18,847 nt of DNA from Rikenellaceae bacterium (GTDB lineage Bacteria; Bacteroidota; Bacteroidia; Bacteroidales; UBA932): NCBI GenBank assembly GCA_900769905.1, contig CAAGIL010000022.1:1-18847 (forward strand), written 5' to 3'. Position 1 is the first letter of the stretch. Each line of letters starts with the position of its first letter. The notes under the pieces were generated by a model that was not told where the DNA came from, made no database searches, and saw only the letters and a list, made by a program, of their open reading frames with translations. This document shows positions 6,456 to 14,485 of this stretch, piece by piece. The position numbers were made by a program, and so were the translations under genes.

Positions 6456-6650
6456 ATGATAATTGTACCAGTAAAGGAAGGCGAGAACATCGATCGCGCG
6501 TTGAAGAAATTCAAGAGGAAATTCGAGAAGACCGGAGCAATCCGTGAGCTGCGCTCACGCAAGAACTTCGAGAAGCCTTCTGAGAAGCGTCGTGTGGCCA
6601 GGATGAAGGCCATCTACGTTCAGCACCTCCGTCTTCAGGACGAGCAGTAA
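6456..6650 (+). CDS. rpsU: Small ribosomal subunit protein bS21
   Basis: A 64-residue, strongly basic bS21, located on the 30S platform near the 3' end of 16S rRNA. In Bacteroidota it helps to sequester the anti-Shine-Dalgarno sequence. It begins MIIVPVKEGENIDRALKKFK, with the typical GAIRELRSRKNFEKPSEKRR region. The start is the ATG at 6456, fixed by the Shine-Dalgarno sequence upstream; an in-frame ATG at 6411 lies before the predicted transcription start and was rejected. It has its own promoter and is followed at once by a terminator, so it is a monocistronic gene. The likely control is translational feedback by free or bS21-lacking ribosomes. Confidence 0.97.
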   Translation: MIIVPVKEGENIDRALKKFKRKFEKTGAIRELRSRKNFEKPSEKRRVARMKAIYVQHLRLQDEQ

Positions 6651-6671
6651 TCGAAGTAGATACATTTATGG

Positions 6672-6702
6672 TCCGGATACTGTTCAGCATCCGGATTTTT
6701 TT
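6672..6702 (+). terminator. Rho-independent terminator of rpsU
   Basis: Stem TCCGGAT (6672-6678) / ATCCGGA (6689-6695), with possible further pairs inside the 10-nt loop, followed by seven T residues (6696-6702). It starts about 20 nt after the rpsU stop. Confidence 0.85.
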
Positions 6703-6703
6703 A

Positions 6704-6711
6704 TATCTTTG
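6704..6711 (+). promoter_or_regulatory. Promoter -7 element of DUF2795 gene
   Basis: TATCTTTG matches TAnnTTTG and begins 2 nt after the rpsU terminator T-run; the -33 region would lie inside the terminator hairpin and holds no clear TTTG. The predicted leader is about 12 nt. Confidence 0.55.
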
Positions 6712-6728
6712 CGCAAAATTAGTAAACT

Positions 6729-6950
6729 ATGTATTGGACACTCGAATTGGCCAGCAGCCTGGACGATGCTCCATGGCCGGCCAGCAAAGAAGAACTGATA
6801 GATTATGCAAACCGTTCCGGTGCTCCGGAAGAGGTGATTGAAAACCTTGAAGAACTCGAGGACGATGGGGAGGACTATGAGTCCATCGAGGACATCTGGC
6901 CTGACTATCCGACCAAAGACGACTTTTTCTTTAACGAAGAGGAGTATTAG
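6729..6950 (+). CDS. Small acidic DUF2795-family protein
   Basis: A 73-residue, very acidic protein matching the short DUF2795 proteins conserved in Bacteroidota: it starts MYWTLELASSLDDAPWPASK, continues ELIDYANRSGAPEEVIENL, and ends in a conserved acidic tail around WPDYPTKDDFFFNEEEY. There is no signal peptide or membrane segment, so it should be cytoplasmic. Its biochemical role is unknown. It has its own -7 box and is followed by a strong hairpin, so it is probably transcribed alone. Confidence 0.88.
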   Translation: MYWTLELASSLDDAPWPASKEELIDYANRSGAPEEVIENLEELEDDGEDYESIEDIWPDYPTKDDFFFNEEEY

Positions 6951-6987
6951 GCTTGCAGTGGCTCGGCATCAGGGTCCTGATATTGAA

Positions 6988-7031
6988 AAAAGGCAGAGAC
7001 AGGGGAAGTGTTTCCCTTGTCTCTGCCTTTT
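6988..7031. terminator. Long hairpin terminator after the DUF2795 gene
   Basis: A 20-bp stem (6988-7007 with 7012-7031, one G-T pair) with a 4-nt loop; AAAA at the base of the left arm and TTTT at the end of the right arm. This symmetrical form would end transcripts from either side. The rest of 6951-7110 shows nothing else supportable. Confidence 0.8.
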
Positions 7032-7086
7032 ATGGACAAAAAGAATGTCGGAAGGCCATATTTGGAATAACATCGGCCCGGATTAA

Positions 7087-7118
7087 TTTGTTTTCTTCGT
7101 CCAAGAGTCGTAAATTTG
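7087..7118 (+). promoter_or_regulatory. Promoter of the GH3/esterase operon
   Basis: TTTG (7087-7090), 20-nt spacer, TAAATTTG (7111-7118): a full consensus match. It predicts a start near 7124 and a leader of about 40 nt. Confidence 0.75.
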
Positions 7119-7164
7119 GGGATTAAGGAAAATTAATGACACCGGATAACAACTCAAACGGATA

Positions 7165-9453
7165 ATGAAAAAGATAATCAGACTGCTGCTCGCGCTTGCG
7201 CTTCTGTGCGCGGCCTGCACTCCGAAGTCCGAAATGGACCGCTATATTGATGAGCTGATGGGCCGTATGACTCTGGACCAGAAGATAGGGCAGCTGAACC
7301 TTCATTCCGCGCCGGGATTCATCTCGGCCGAGAAGGTGATGGAGGAGGACGGGAACATCAAGCTGCTCAGGCAGGGTATGCTCGGAGGCATATACGGGTC
7401 CGGTAATCCGGAGCTCCTGCGCCAGTGCCAGGAGATTGCCCTCGAGTCCGGAGCCGGAATACCGCTGATCTTCGGTATGGATGTCATCCACGGCCACGAG
7501 ACCGTGTTCCCGGTGCCGCTGGCGCTGTCCACGTCCTGGAACATGGACCTGATTGAAAAGTGCACCCGCATTGCCGCCACGGAAGCTGCGGCAAGCGGCA
7601 TCAACTGGGTGTTCAGCCCTATGGTGGACATTTGCCGCGATGCGCGCTGGGGAAGGATTGTCGAAGGTGGGGGAGAGGACCCGTATCTCGGCGGCGAAAT
7701 CGCGAAGGCGATGGTATATGGATACCAGGGCCGGGACGGGGAATACGGCACCGATGAGGTGATGACCTGTGTGAAGCACTACGCCCTCTACGGCGGAGCG
7801 GAAGCCGGACGCGACTACAATTCGGTATTCCTGTCCCGCCAGGAGGCGCTTAACGGCTATATGCGTCCGTATATGAAGGCCGCCGAAGCCGGAGCCGCCA
7901 GTTATATGAGTTCGTTCAACGAGTTCGAGGGCATACCGGCTTCGATGAACACTTACCTTATGCAGGAGCTCCTCAGGGACTCCTGGGGCTTCAAGGGCTT
8001 CATAGTATCCGATGCCACGGCCATTGCCGAAGAGGTGAACCACGGCATAGGCGATATGCAGGAAGTGGCCGCCAGGTCTCTGCAGGCCGGACTGGATATG
8101 GATATGAATTCCGATGCATATATAGGCACCTTGAAGAAATCTCTGGAAGAAGGCCGGATTGCGGAAGCTGATATCGACCGCGCCTGCCGGCGCATACTCG
8201 AGGCCAAGTATAAACTCGGCCTTTTTGAGGATCCGTTCCGCTACCTTGATGCTGAGAGGTATGCCTCAGCGGTTTACACGGAAGAGAACCGTCAGGCTTC
8301 CCGCGAAGCCGCCCGCGAATGCCAGGTACTGCTGAAGAACAACGGAATCCTGCCGCTTTCCCGCAATGCCCGCATTGCGGTGGTCGGTCCGCTTGCAGAT
8401 GATGCCGTTTCAATGACCGGAAGCTGGGCCATGTCGAGCCACGGCCAGGAGAGCGTTACAATATGGCAGGGCATATCCGAGGTGGCAAAGGCCAGCCTGT
8501 CTGAGGGTTCCTGGCTTTTCAAGGATGCCGAACTGGAAGAGAATGTGCGCTATGGGCTTGCCAAGTCCTTTGTGCCGGGCTTCCAGGCTCCTCCTGTCCA
8601 TAAAGTCAGTCAACAGAGCCTTATTGCGGAAGCCGTGGCAAAGGCCCGTCAGGCCGATGTGGTCGTGGCTTGCGTGGGAGAACACGCGAATATGAACGGC
8701 GAAGGGGCATCCAGGTCGGATATAGGCCTGCCTGATGCGCAGAGAGAACTGCTCAAGGCCCTCAAGGCTACGGGCAAGCCGGTGGTGATGGTGCTCGTGA
8801 CCGGCCGTCCTCTCACCCTTGTGGAAGAAGATGCCTTAATGGATGCCATACTCAATGTCTGGAGTCCGGGTTCCGAAGGCGGACGCGCAGTTGCCGATGT
8901 CCTTTTCGGAGAGGTCTCGCCTTCAGCAAAACTGACCACCTCCTTCCCTCGGAGCGTGGGCCAGCTGCCGCTGTACTACAATCATAAGAATACCGGCCGT
9001 CCTCACCCGGACACTGCCGGCTATAAGAAATTCGTCAGCTGCTATATGGATGAGCTCAATGCTCCGCTGTATCCTTTCGGTTACGGTCTCAGTTACACGA
9101 CTTTCGAATACGGCCCAGTCAGCTTGAGCTCGCCGGAAATGAGCCTTGACGGCTCCGTGAGCGCATCCGTACGCGTAAGCAATACGGGCAAGCGCGATGC
9201 GGAAGAGACGGTCCAGCTCTATATCCGCGACATCTATGCCAGTTCCACCCGTCCTGTCAAGGAGCTCAAGGGCTTCCGCAAAGTGCATATCCCGGCGGGT
9301 GAATCCGTGCAGGTGGATTTCACCATCACGGATGAGGAGCTTTCGTTCTACAACCACGAACTGGAATGGGTGTGCGAGGCCGGAGACTTTGAAATCATGC
9401 TGGGCCCGAACAGCCGTGACGTGCAGAAAATCAATTTGAAAGTAATTGAATAA
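7165..9453 (+). CDS. bglX: GH3-family beta-glucosidase/beta-xylosidase lipoprotein (BglX-like)
   Basis: A 762-residue glycoside hydrolase of family 3, close in length to E. coli BglX (765), that removes terminal beta-linked glucose or xylose from oligosaccharides. The N-terminus is a lipoprotein signal (MKKIIRLLLALALLCAAC, C18), so the enzyme is likely membrane-anchored in the periplasm or at the surface. The (alpha/beta)8 domain holds the nucleophile D283 in GFIVSDATAI, and the second domain holds E513 in NGEGASRSDIGLP, the likely acid/base. The C-terminus (about 650-762) is the fibronectin III-like domain (VSNTGKRDAEETVQLYIRD). It shares a promoter with the esterase 24 bp downstream. Glucoside versus xyloside preference cannot be decided from sequence. 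Confidence 0.94.
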   Translation: MKKIIRLLLALALLCAACTPKSEMDRYIDELMGRMTLDQKIGQLNLHSAPGFISAEKVMEEDGNIKLLRQGMLGGIYGSGNPELLRQCQEIALESGAGIPLIFGMDVIHGHETVFPVPLALSTSWNMDLIEKCTRIAATEAAASGINWVFSPMVDICRDARWGRIVEGGGEDPYLGGEIAKAMVYGYQGRDGEYGTDEVMTCVKHYALYGGAEAGRDYNSVFLSRQEALNGYMRPYMKAAEAGAASYMSSFNEFEGIPASMNTYLMQELLRDSWGFKGFIVSDATAIAEEVNHGIGDMQEVAARSLQAGLDMDMNSDAYIGTLKKSLEEGRIAEADIDRACRRILEAKYKLGLFEDPFRYLDAERYASAVYTEENRQASREAARECQVLLKNNGILPLSRNARIAVVGPLADDAVSMTGSWAMSSHGQESVTIWQGISEVAKASLSEGSWLFKDAELEENVRYGLAKSFVPGFQAPPVHKVSQQSLIAEAVAKARQADVVVACVGEHANMNGEGASRSDIGLPDAQRELLKALKATGKPVVMVLVTGRPLTLVEEDALMDAILNVWSPGSEGGRAVADVLFGEVSPSAKLTTSFPRSVGQLPLYYNHKNTGRPHPDTAGYKKFVSCYMDELNAPLYPFGYGLSYTTFEYGPVSLSSPEMSLDGSVSASVRVSNTGKRDAEETVQLYIRDIYASSTRPVKELKGFRKVHIPAGESVQVDFTITDEELSFYNHELEWVCEAGDFEIMLGPNSRDVQKINLKVIE

Positions 9454-9477
9454 CAAAATTTTATTAAATCCGTTTTT

Positions 9478-10614
9478 ATGAAGAAAATCATCACTCTGCT
9501 TGTCGCAGCAGTATTTGCGACCAGCGCGCTCAATGCACAGGAGCTTGCCAATTTCGCTTTCGGCGGACGCAAGCCTATCGTATCCCCGGAGGTACAGAAC
9601 GACAGCGTCACCTTCCGTCTAAAGGCTGACTATGCCACGGTAGTGAAGCTTTACACCTCCTGGCTCGGATATCAGAACATCGTTGACCTCACCAGAGGAG
9701 AGGGCAATGTGTGGTCAGTGACCCTTCCGGCTCCTTCCCCTGAGATTTATACCTATAATTTCATCGTGGACGGAACTGCCGTGAACGACCCGAGCAACGT
9801 GCTCGTGCAGAGGGACGGAACCCGTTACCTGAGCATGCTCCTCATCGACGGAGAACTCTCCGAGAACTATAAGGAGGCAAACCGGAGGGGCACCGTAACC
9901 CATATGTGGTATGACAGCGAGATACTCGGACTCAACCGCCGTCTCACCGTCTATACCCCTTACGGCTACGAAACCAACAAAAAGGCCAAGTATCCTGTGC
10001 TCTACCTTCTCCACGGTGGGGGCGGAGACGAGGAAGCCTGGACCTCCATGGGCCGTGCTGCCCAGATTCTCGACAATCTCATCGAGAAGGGACTGGCCAA
10101 GCCTATGATAGTCGTTATGCCTAACGGCAATCCTGACCAGCAGGCAGCTGTTACCCTCAATCTCCCTACCAGCCAGCTCAACTACCGTGATCCGGCCAAT
10201 GCCAACGCTTATGTAAGGAGCCTCTGCGAGGAGATTGTTCCGTTTATCGAGAAGAATTTCCGCGCCATCCCTAAGCCTGAGTCCCGCGCAATCGCAGGTC
10301 TCTCAATGGGTGGCGGACACACCATTTCTGCTTCTGCCCTCTATCCTCAGCTCTTCGACTACATCTGCCCGCTTTCAGCAGCCGGCAATATGACCGTTGA
10401 GCAGGCTCAGGCTCTCAAGAAGGCCGGTGTGAAGCTTTACTGGATAGGTTGCGGACGTGAGGACTTCCTCTTCGAGGGCAGCAACAAGCTGGACGCAGTT
10501 CTTACCGAGGCCGGTCTGGAGCACACCTACTATGTAAACGGAGGCGGCCACGTATGGTTCAACTGGAGACAGTATCTCAACATCTTCGCCCAGTTGCTCT
10601 TCAAAGCTGAGTAA
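9478..10614 (+). CDS. Secreted CE1-like esterase (feruloyl/acetyl xylan esterase type)
   Basis: A 378-residue alpha/beta-hydrolase of the esterase D/CE1 type, which releases ferulate or acetate from hemicellulose; enterobactin esterases share the fold. It starts with a signal peptide (MKKIITLLVAAVFATSALNA-QE). Residues about 25-130 look like an immunoglobulin-like E-set (CBM48-type) domain. The catalytic domain has the oxyanion segment YLLHGGGG, nucleophile S276 in GLSMGGG, acid D329 in CGREDFLF and H358 in GGGHVWFNWR, so the triad is complete. It follows the GH3 gene with no promoter of its own, which fits combined action on decorated plant oligosaccharides. No SusC/SusD pair is present in the window. 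Confidence 0.9.
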   Translation: MKKIITLLVAAVFATSALNAQELANFAFGGRKPIVSPEVQNDSVTFRLKADYATVVKLYTSWLGYQNIVDLTRGEGNVWSVTLPAPSPEIYTYNFIVDGTAVNDPSNVLVQRDGTRYLSMLLIDGELSENYKEANRRGTVTHMWYDSEILGLNRRLTVYTPYGYETNKKAKYPVLYLLHGGGGDEEAWTSMGRAAQILDNLIEKGLAKPMIVVMPNGNPDQQAAVTLNLPTSQLNYRDPANANAYVRSLCEEIVPFIEKNFRAIPKPESRAIAGLSMGGGHTISASALYPQLFDYICPLSAAGNMTVEQAQALKKAGVKLYWIGCGREDFLFEGSNKLDAVLTEAGLEHTYYVNGGGHVWFNWRQYLNIFAQLLFKAE

Positions 10615-10629
10615 AACCGGCTTCGGAAT

Positions 10630-10654
10630 AAAAGTCCGCTGATTGGTCTTTTTT
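10630..10654 (+). terminator. Possible weak terminator of the GH3/esterase operon
   Basis: AAAAGTCC (10630-10637) can pair with GGTCTTTT with one T-T mismatch over a 7-nt loop, followed by more T. The same bases belong to the promoter-flanking inverted repeat, so the assignment is uncertain. Confidence 0.35.
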
Positions 10655-10670
10655 GTCTGCAAATAATTCC

Positions 10671-10678
10671 TATATTTG
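10671..10678 (+). promoter_or_regulatory. Promoter -7 element of the kinase/AAA+ operon
   Basis: TATATTTG matches TAnnTTTG and predicts a start near 10684, about 30 nt before the first ATG. TTTG at 10652-10655 is 15 nt upstream, a shorter spacer than at the other promoters here, so expression may be weak or need an activator. Confidence 0.6.
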
Positions 10679-10691
10679 TGAATGAGGCAGA

Positions 10692-10703
10692 CAGACCGGT
10701 CTG
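10692..10703. promoter_or_regulatory. Perfect 12-bp palindrome in the operon leader
   Basis: CAGACCGGTCTG is its own reverse complement and lies about 8-20 nt after the predicted transcription start. It could be an operator for a dimeric repressor. It overlaps the inner right arm of the larger inverted repeat. Confidence 0.45.
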
Positions 10704-10715
10704 CGGACTTTTATT

Positions 10716-11627
10716 ATGGCAGATGACATCAGAACCAGGCAACGCACGCGCGAAGAGACGCAGGCGGCCATCAAACAGAAAACGGAGGAAGGCACTCCCT
10801 TCGGAAAATGCCCGAAATGCGGGGCCCCGACAGTCCAGGACTTTGAACTTTGCCCGCAGTGCGGGGCGAAGCTGGTGGATTATTGTACTTTCTGCGGTGC
10901 CCTTATGAGCCCTGATGACATTGACTGCCCAGAGTGCGGAATGCCGGCTGAGGGCATAGAATGTCCCGATTGCAGGCTGATCAACTACCGCTCCTTCTGC
11001 CGGGGCTGCGGAAAACCGCTTTCCCGTGCGGCCAGGAAGGCCGTGGAGAAAGCAAAGCAGGACCCGAAGGTGCGTGAGGCGGCCAGGGCTATGGCGCGTA
11101 TTTCCGAGCTTCAGGCTGAGCTTGACGCTGTGCCCCGTGAGGAAGGTGAAATCATTGAAAGTCAGGAGCCGACGGAGGGAGAACTCCGCCTGAAGGAATT
11201 GATGTCCAGGGTCGGATTCACGACTGCTGAAATCCCCGCTGCAAAGCGCAGGAAGATGGGGCGCAGCCGCGAGGCGGTTATGGCCGAGTACGCCGAAGCC
11301 GTGGAAGAAGCCAACAGGATTTTCGAGGAAATGCTGCCGCCGGCGGGCATGACCCCGCAGGAGCAGCGCAACTATCATACGGCCAGAAAGGTGGCGGTGA
11401 CGGAAATCATAGAGGAGAGCTGGTACGAAATCACGGTGAGCGTGGATATGTACTGGGAGTGCAACCGGTGCCACGTCAGGCACAAAAACCCGTCCGATTG
11501 CTCCGTGCGCGAGTTCGGGGGAAAATGGATTCAGGATAAGGTTACCAAAGTGGTGCCGGAAGGAACCCCGGGCGCGGTGAAATATACCGAGGTTGTAGGT
11601 GAGAGAAAAGTATATAAAAGAGAATAG
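10716..11627 (+). CDS. Multi-zinc-ribbon protein, first gene of the kinase/AAA+ operon
   Basis: A 303-residue soluble protein. The N-terminal third has three double zinc ribbons, with cysteine pairs C32/C35-C46/C49, C57/C60-C71/C74 and C83/C86-C95/C98 (CPKCG, CPQCG, CTFCG, CPECG, CPDC, CRGCG). A charged helical part follows (about 100-215), with heptad-like ISELQAELD and AEAVEEANRIFEEML. The C-terminal domain carries another putative zinc site, C249-x2-C252-x3-H256-x5-C262 (CNRCHVRHKNPSDC). No enzyme motif is seen. Such ribbons usually bind protein or nucleic acid. It starts right after the right arm of the inverted repeat and is 3 bp from the kinase gene, so it is probably a scaffold or substrate adaptor for the system. 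Function is inferred only from context. Confidence 0.85.
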   Translation: MADDIRTRQRTREETQAAIKQKTEEGTPFGKCPKCGAPTVQDFELCPQCGAKLVDYCTFCGALMSPDDIDCPECGMPAEGIECPDCRLINYRSFCRGCGKPLSRAARKAVEKAKQDPKVREAARAMARISELQAELDAVPREEGEIIESQEPTEGELRLKELMSRVGFTTAEIPAAKRRKMGRSREAVMAEYAEAVEEANRIFEEMLPPAGMTPQEQRNYHTARKVAVTEIIEESWYEITVSVDMYWECNRCHVRHKNPSDCSVREFGGKWIQDKVTKVVPEGTPGAVKYTEVVGERKVYKRE

Positions 11628-11630
11628 CGT

Positions 11631-14483
11631 ATGGGACAGCAGGATGACATAATGAAAATACTGGACGGGCTCCGCAAGCAGAATACTGCAACAGGTCCCC
11701 AGAAAACCGCTGTGGCTCCGCAGAAGACTGCTGTGGCTCCGCAGAAGACTGCCGCGGCACCCGTATCCCCAAACCCCGGTGGCGGGGAATGCTCCTATAA
11801 GGAGGGCTCCACAATCAGCGCAGGAAGCAGGGACTGCACTGTCGTCAAGCTTATTGGAAGCGGTTCGGAGGGCGAGCTCTACGTGGTGTCATCCGGAGGA
11901 AAGCGCTATGCCCTGAAGCTCTACCACAAGGGCCTCCAGCCGAATATCAAAGTGCTTTCCCTGCTCGGGAGCCTTGCCGGGAAAGGCTATATCGTGGATA
12001 CGCTCGACTACGGGCCGGACTTCGAACTCCAGGAATACTTCCCTGAGGGCAATGCCGCCTCTGCCGGACTCAAGGGCAATGCCCAGGCCATCCTGGCAAT
12101 AGCGATCAAGACCGCAATGTCCCTGGACAAGCTGCACAAGGCGGGAGTCCTGCATAAGGATGTGAAGCCGGCAAACATACTCATCAAGGACAGAAACAGC
12201 TGGGACAGCGCCCTGTGCGACTTCGGAATAGCAGACATAATGAATGCTGAGGGGAAGTGCGCCACCCTGCAGGTGCGTACCCCGGTGTATGCCGCCCCGG
12301 AAGTATATTCTGATTCTGTGACCATCTCCGGGGTAAGCTATATAGAACTTAGCGCCAAGGCGGATTTTTACTCCCTGGGTATGACCATACTTTCGCTTTG
12401 GGCCGGGGAAAGCGCCTTCCTTGCCAAAGAGCACCAGATGGCTCTGGACAAGGTCAAGGGACGGATAAGCGTGCCTTCGGATATGCCGGATCCCCTGGCG
12501 AAGATATGCCGCGGGCTGCTGATAAAGAATCCTGCCAAACGCTGGGACTGGGAAGAAATAGAGAAAACGGTAAACGGCCGGGATGTGCCGGTGGAGGAAG
12601 ATGAACTGCTGGAGGACCTCAACATCACTTTCAGTGCCTCCAAACATCTTTTCGCCAATACTCCGGAGGAACTTGCCTCCTGTATGATGCAAGACTCGGA
12701 CCTGGCAATCAAGTATCTCTACCGCGGAACGGTGGAGAAGTGGCTGAAGTCCTATCCTGAACTCGCCCTTGAGATTCAGGATATTGTGGAAAAACGCTAC
12801 CCGAAAGAGAAGGATACCGGACTTATGGCTGCGCTTTACGTCCTGGACCCGACCATACCCCTCCATCTTGGCGGCAATTCGCGCAAGGACGGAAAGACTC
12901 TGACCTGCGCTGCGAAGACCCTGAAGGACGTGGGCAATTTCTTCAATGACGCAATTCCGGATCAGCTTACCGTCACTCTTGTAAATTCGGATGTTTTCGT
13001 GGAATGGGTACGTTCCAGAAGTGCGGAGCTTGCAGCGAAACTGCCGGCCTTCAAGGCCTGCTATCCGACCTTTATGCTCCGCGTCCAGACCGTGGACCCT
13101 ATGTCGGACATCAACCTCATCAACGACAGCTCCGATCCTCTGTATGCTATGACCCAGCAGGGTATAGGGCTCGTTCTCAATGAGATATACAATATCTACT
13201 GGGGCAGGTACAGGGGCAATCTGGATACTCTGATAAACGATTGGCCGAAGGAAACCAACGCTCCGCTGAACAGGCGCATACCCCTGTCCACAATCAGCAA
13301 TGTCGTAATGGGCATTTACTACCCTGAGGAATACACTTACCTTCAGACTTTCTTCAATGTGAAGGGCAGCCGTTTCTCCAGGCAGAGCAGCTGGTATAGG
13401 CACTGCGTGGACTATGACAGCCCCGACAACAGGAAGAAGGCCGGGCCGAAGGATGAGCGTTATCTTGTCCAGACCGCCTGGATGAGACTTGTCAAGGGCT
13501 ATGGCTGCACTCCGGAATACAGGCTCGCAGGGAGTGGAAAAGTGCTCAGGAACCGCGAGGATTTCACTTCAAGCGACAAGAACGAGTTGCGTAACGAATA
13601 CGGAAAGGGCGGCCTGGCCGGCTGGCTTGCCGTGCAGCACCACGAGGACCCTGCCGCCGACCTCTCTGCCAAATACAGCTATGAGCGCCTGCTGGAAAAC
13701 TATTTGAATGATTTAAGGTATGTGAGCGGAGATCTGGAGCCTGTGAAGCGCTTCGATGTTGCCCGGAAAAAGGCTGCTTCCGTGCTCTCGTCCGGAAAGG
13801 CCAGGATTCACGGCCTGAATGTCAGGACGGCCCTGCAACTGGTATGTATGTTCGTCTTTGCCATACTCCCTTGCCTGATTCTGCTCGGGATGCTGGTACT
13901 GTCCATCATCGAGCATCCGGTCCTGGACGTGTCCGGTATGCGCCTTGAATCCTTCTTCTGGCCAGTGGGTCTGGTGCTCGCCGTGATCATCTTCTTCTCT
14001 TCCGACTCGGACGGCTGCCTCATCCCGATCATCGGGGGTGCCATTTCCTCCGTTGCCGTTTTCTTTGTGGTCAAGCTTCTGGGTGCGTACATACTCTACA
14101 TCTTTGCCGCCATCGTGCTGGCCGTGCTCGGTACGCTCATTTTCTACGGGATAAAGTTCCTCGGCAGCGGCAACGCGGCCGTCGCCCGAAGGTTCAACAA
14201 GCCGGGATTTGAGGAAAACGTGCTGGAACCCCTCTACTTTGCCTTCAGCAATGAGGCCGAATTCGACTCTTCGCTCAACGGAGCCTTCAACGAAAGCGAA
14301 CTTCTCAGCTGGAAGTCGGAGCTCAAGCGCAGGCGCAAGTTCATAATCTCATTCGTGGTCGCGGTCTGGATTCTGATGGGCTTCAGCCTCCTGATTCCAA
14401 GCAGCACCAGATTCAACGAAATAGCCGGACCGCTGCTGGAAAAGGTGGCACCGGCAAAAACCCCGGAATCAATTGAAGAATAG
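11631..14483 (+). CDS. Membrane-anchored Hanks-type Ser/Thr protein kinase with large C-terminal extension
   Basis: A 950-residue kinase. After a Pro/Gln/Lys/Thr/Ala repeat (23-44), the kinase domain (about 65-312) has the glycine loop GSGSEG (76-81), K96 in ALKLY, the catalytic loop HKDVKPAN (H175, D177, K179, N182), DFG (197-199), an APE motif (about 221) and DFYSLGM; all key residues are intact, with HKD in place of HRD. Residues about 320-720 form a region I cannot assign, including an Asp-rich helical start and a segment with LYRGTVEKWL and LYVLDPTIPLH. Near the C-terminus there are about three to five hydrophobic segments (roughly 733-760, 775-795, 803-850, 904-923). Kinase and middle region should be cytoplasmic. 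It is 3 bp after the zinc-ribbon gene and 2 bp before the AAA+ gene. Confidence 0.9.
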   Translation: MGQQDDIMKILDGLRKQNTATGPQKTAVAPQKTAVAPQKTAAAPVSPNPGGGECSYKEGSTISAGSRDCTVVKLIGSGSEGELYVVSSGGKRYALKLYHKGLQPNIKVLSLLGSLAGKGYIVDTLDYGPDFELQEYFPEGNAASAGLKGNAQAILAIAIKTAMSLDKLHKAGVLHKDVKPANILIKDRNSWDSALCDFGIADIMNAEGKCATLQVRTPVYAAPEVYSDSVTISGVSYIELSAKADFYSLGMTILSLWAGESAFLAKEHQMALDKVKGRISVPSDMPDPLAKICRGLLIKNPAKRWDWEEIEKTVNGRDVPVEEDELLEDLNITFSASKHLFANTPEELASCMMQDSDLAIKYLYRGTVEKWLKSYPELALEIQDIVEKRYPKEKDTGLMAALYVLDPTIPLHLGGNSRKDGKTLTCAAKTLKDVGNFFNDAIPDQLTVTLVNSDVFVEWVRSRSAELAAKLPAFKACYPTFMLRVQTVDPMSDINLINDSSDPLYAMTQQGIGLVLNEIYNIYWGRYRGNLDTLINDWPKETNAPLNRRIPLSTISNVVMGIYYPEEYTYLQTFFNVKGSRFSRQSSWYRHCVDYDSPDNRKKAGPKDERYLVQTAWMRLVKGYGCTPEYRLAGSGKVLRNREDFTSSDKNELRNEYGKGGLAGWLAVQHHEDPAADLSAKYSYERLLENYLNDLRYVSGDLEPVKRFDVARKKAASVLSSGKARIHGLNVRTALQLVCMFVFAILPCLILLGMLVLSIIEHPVLDVSGMRLESFFWPVGLVLAVIIFFSSDSDGCLIPIIGGAISSVAVFFVVKLLGAYILYIFAAIVLAVLGTLIFYGIKFLGSGNAAVARRFNKPGFEENVLEPLYFAFSNEAEFDSSLNGAFNESELLSWKSELKRRRKFIISFVVAVWILMGFSLLIPSSTRFNEIAGPLLEKVAPAKTPESIEE
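11697..11759 (+). repeat. Three 21-bp tandem repeats in the kinase gene
   Basis: Three in-frame units (11697-11717, 11718-11738, 11739-11759) encode PQKTAVA, PQKTAVA and PQKTAAA in the linker before the kinase domain. Units two and three are nearly identical in DNA, so copy number may vary without a frameshift. The threonines are possible phosphorylation sites. Confidence 0.8.
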
Positions 14484-14485
14484 CT

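Larger units (their letters stand above)
10627..10715. repeat. Inverted repeat flanking the promoter of the kinase/AAA+ operon
   Basis: Outer arms are perfect 13-mers, AATAAAAGTCCGC (10627-10639) and GCGGACTTTTATT (10703-10715), the right arm ending at the base before the ATG. Inner arms pair too: GGTCT (10645-10649) and GTCTGC (10655-10660), separated by TTTTT, match AGACC (10693-10697) and GCAGAC (10687-10692). The -7 box lies between the arms. Part of the left arm can alternatively form a weak terminator. Confidence 0.7.

Noticed and set aside
7032..7070. 12-codon ORF upstream of the GH3 promoter
   Set aside because: Too short, no export signal or family, and located between a terminator and the promoter.
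11889..13403. Minus-strand open frame of 504 codons opposite the kinase
   Set aside because: Shadow of the kinase gene; composition is rich in His/Arg as expected from the reverse of biased codons.
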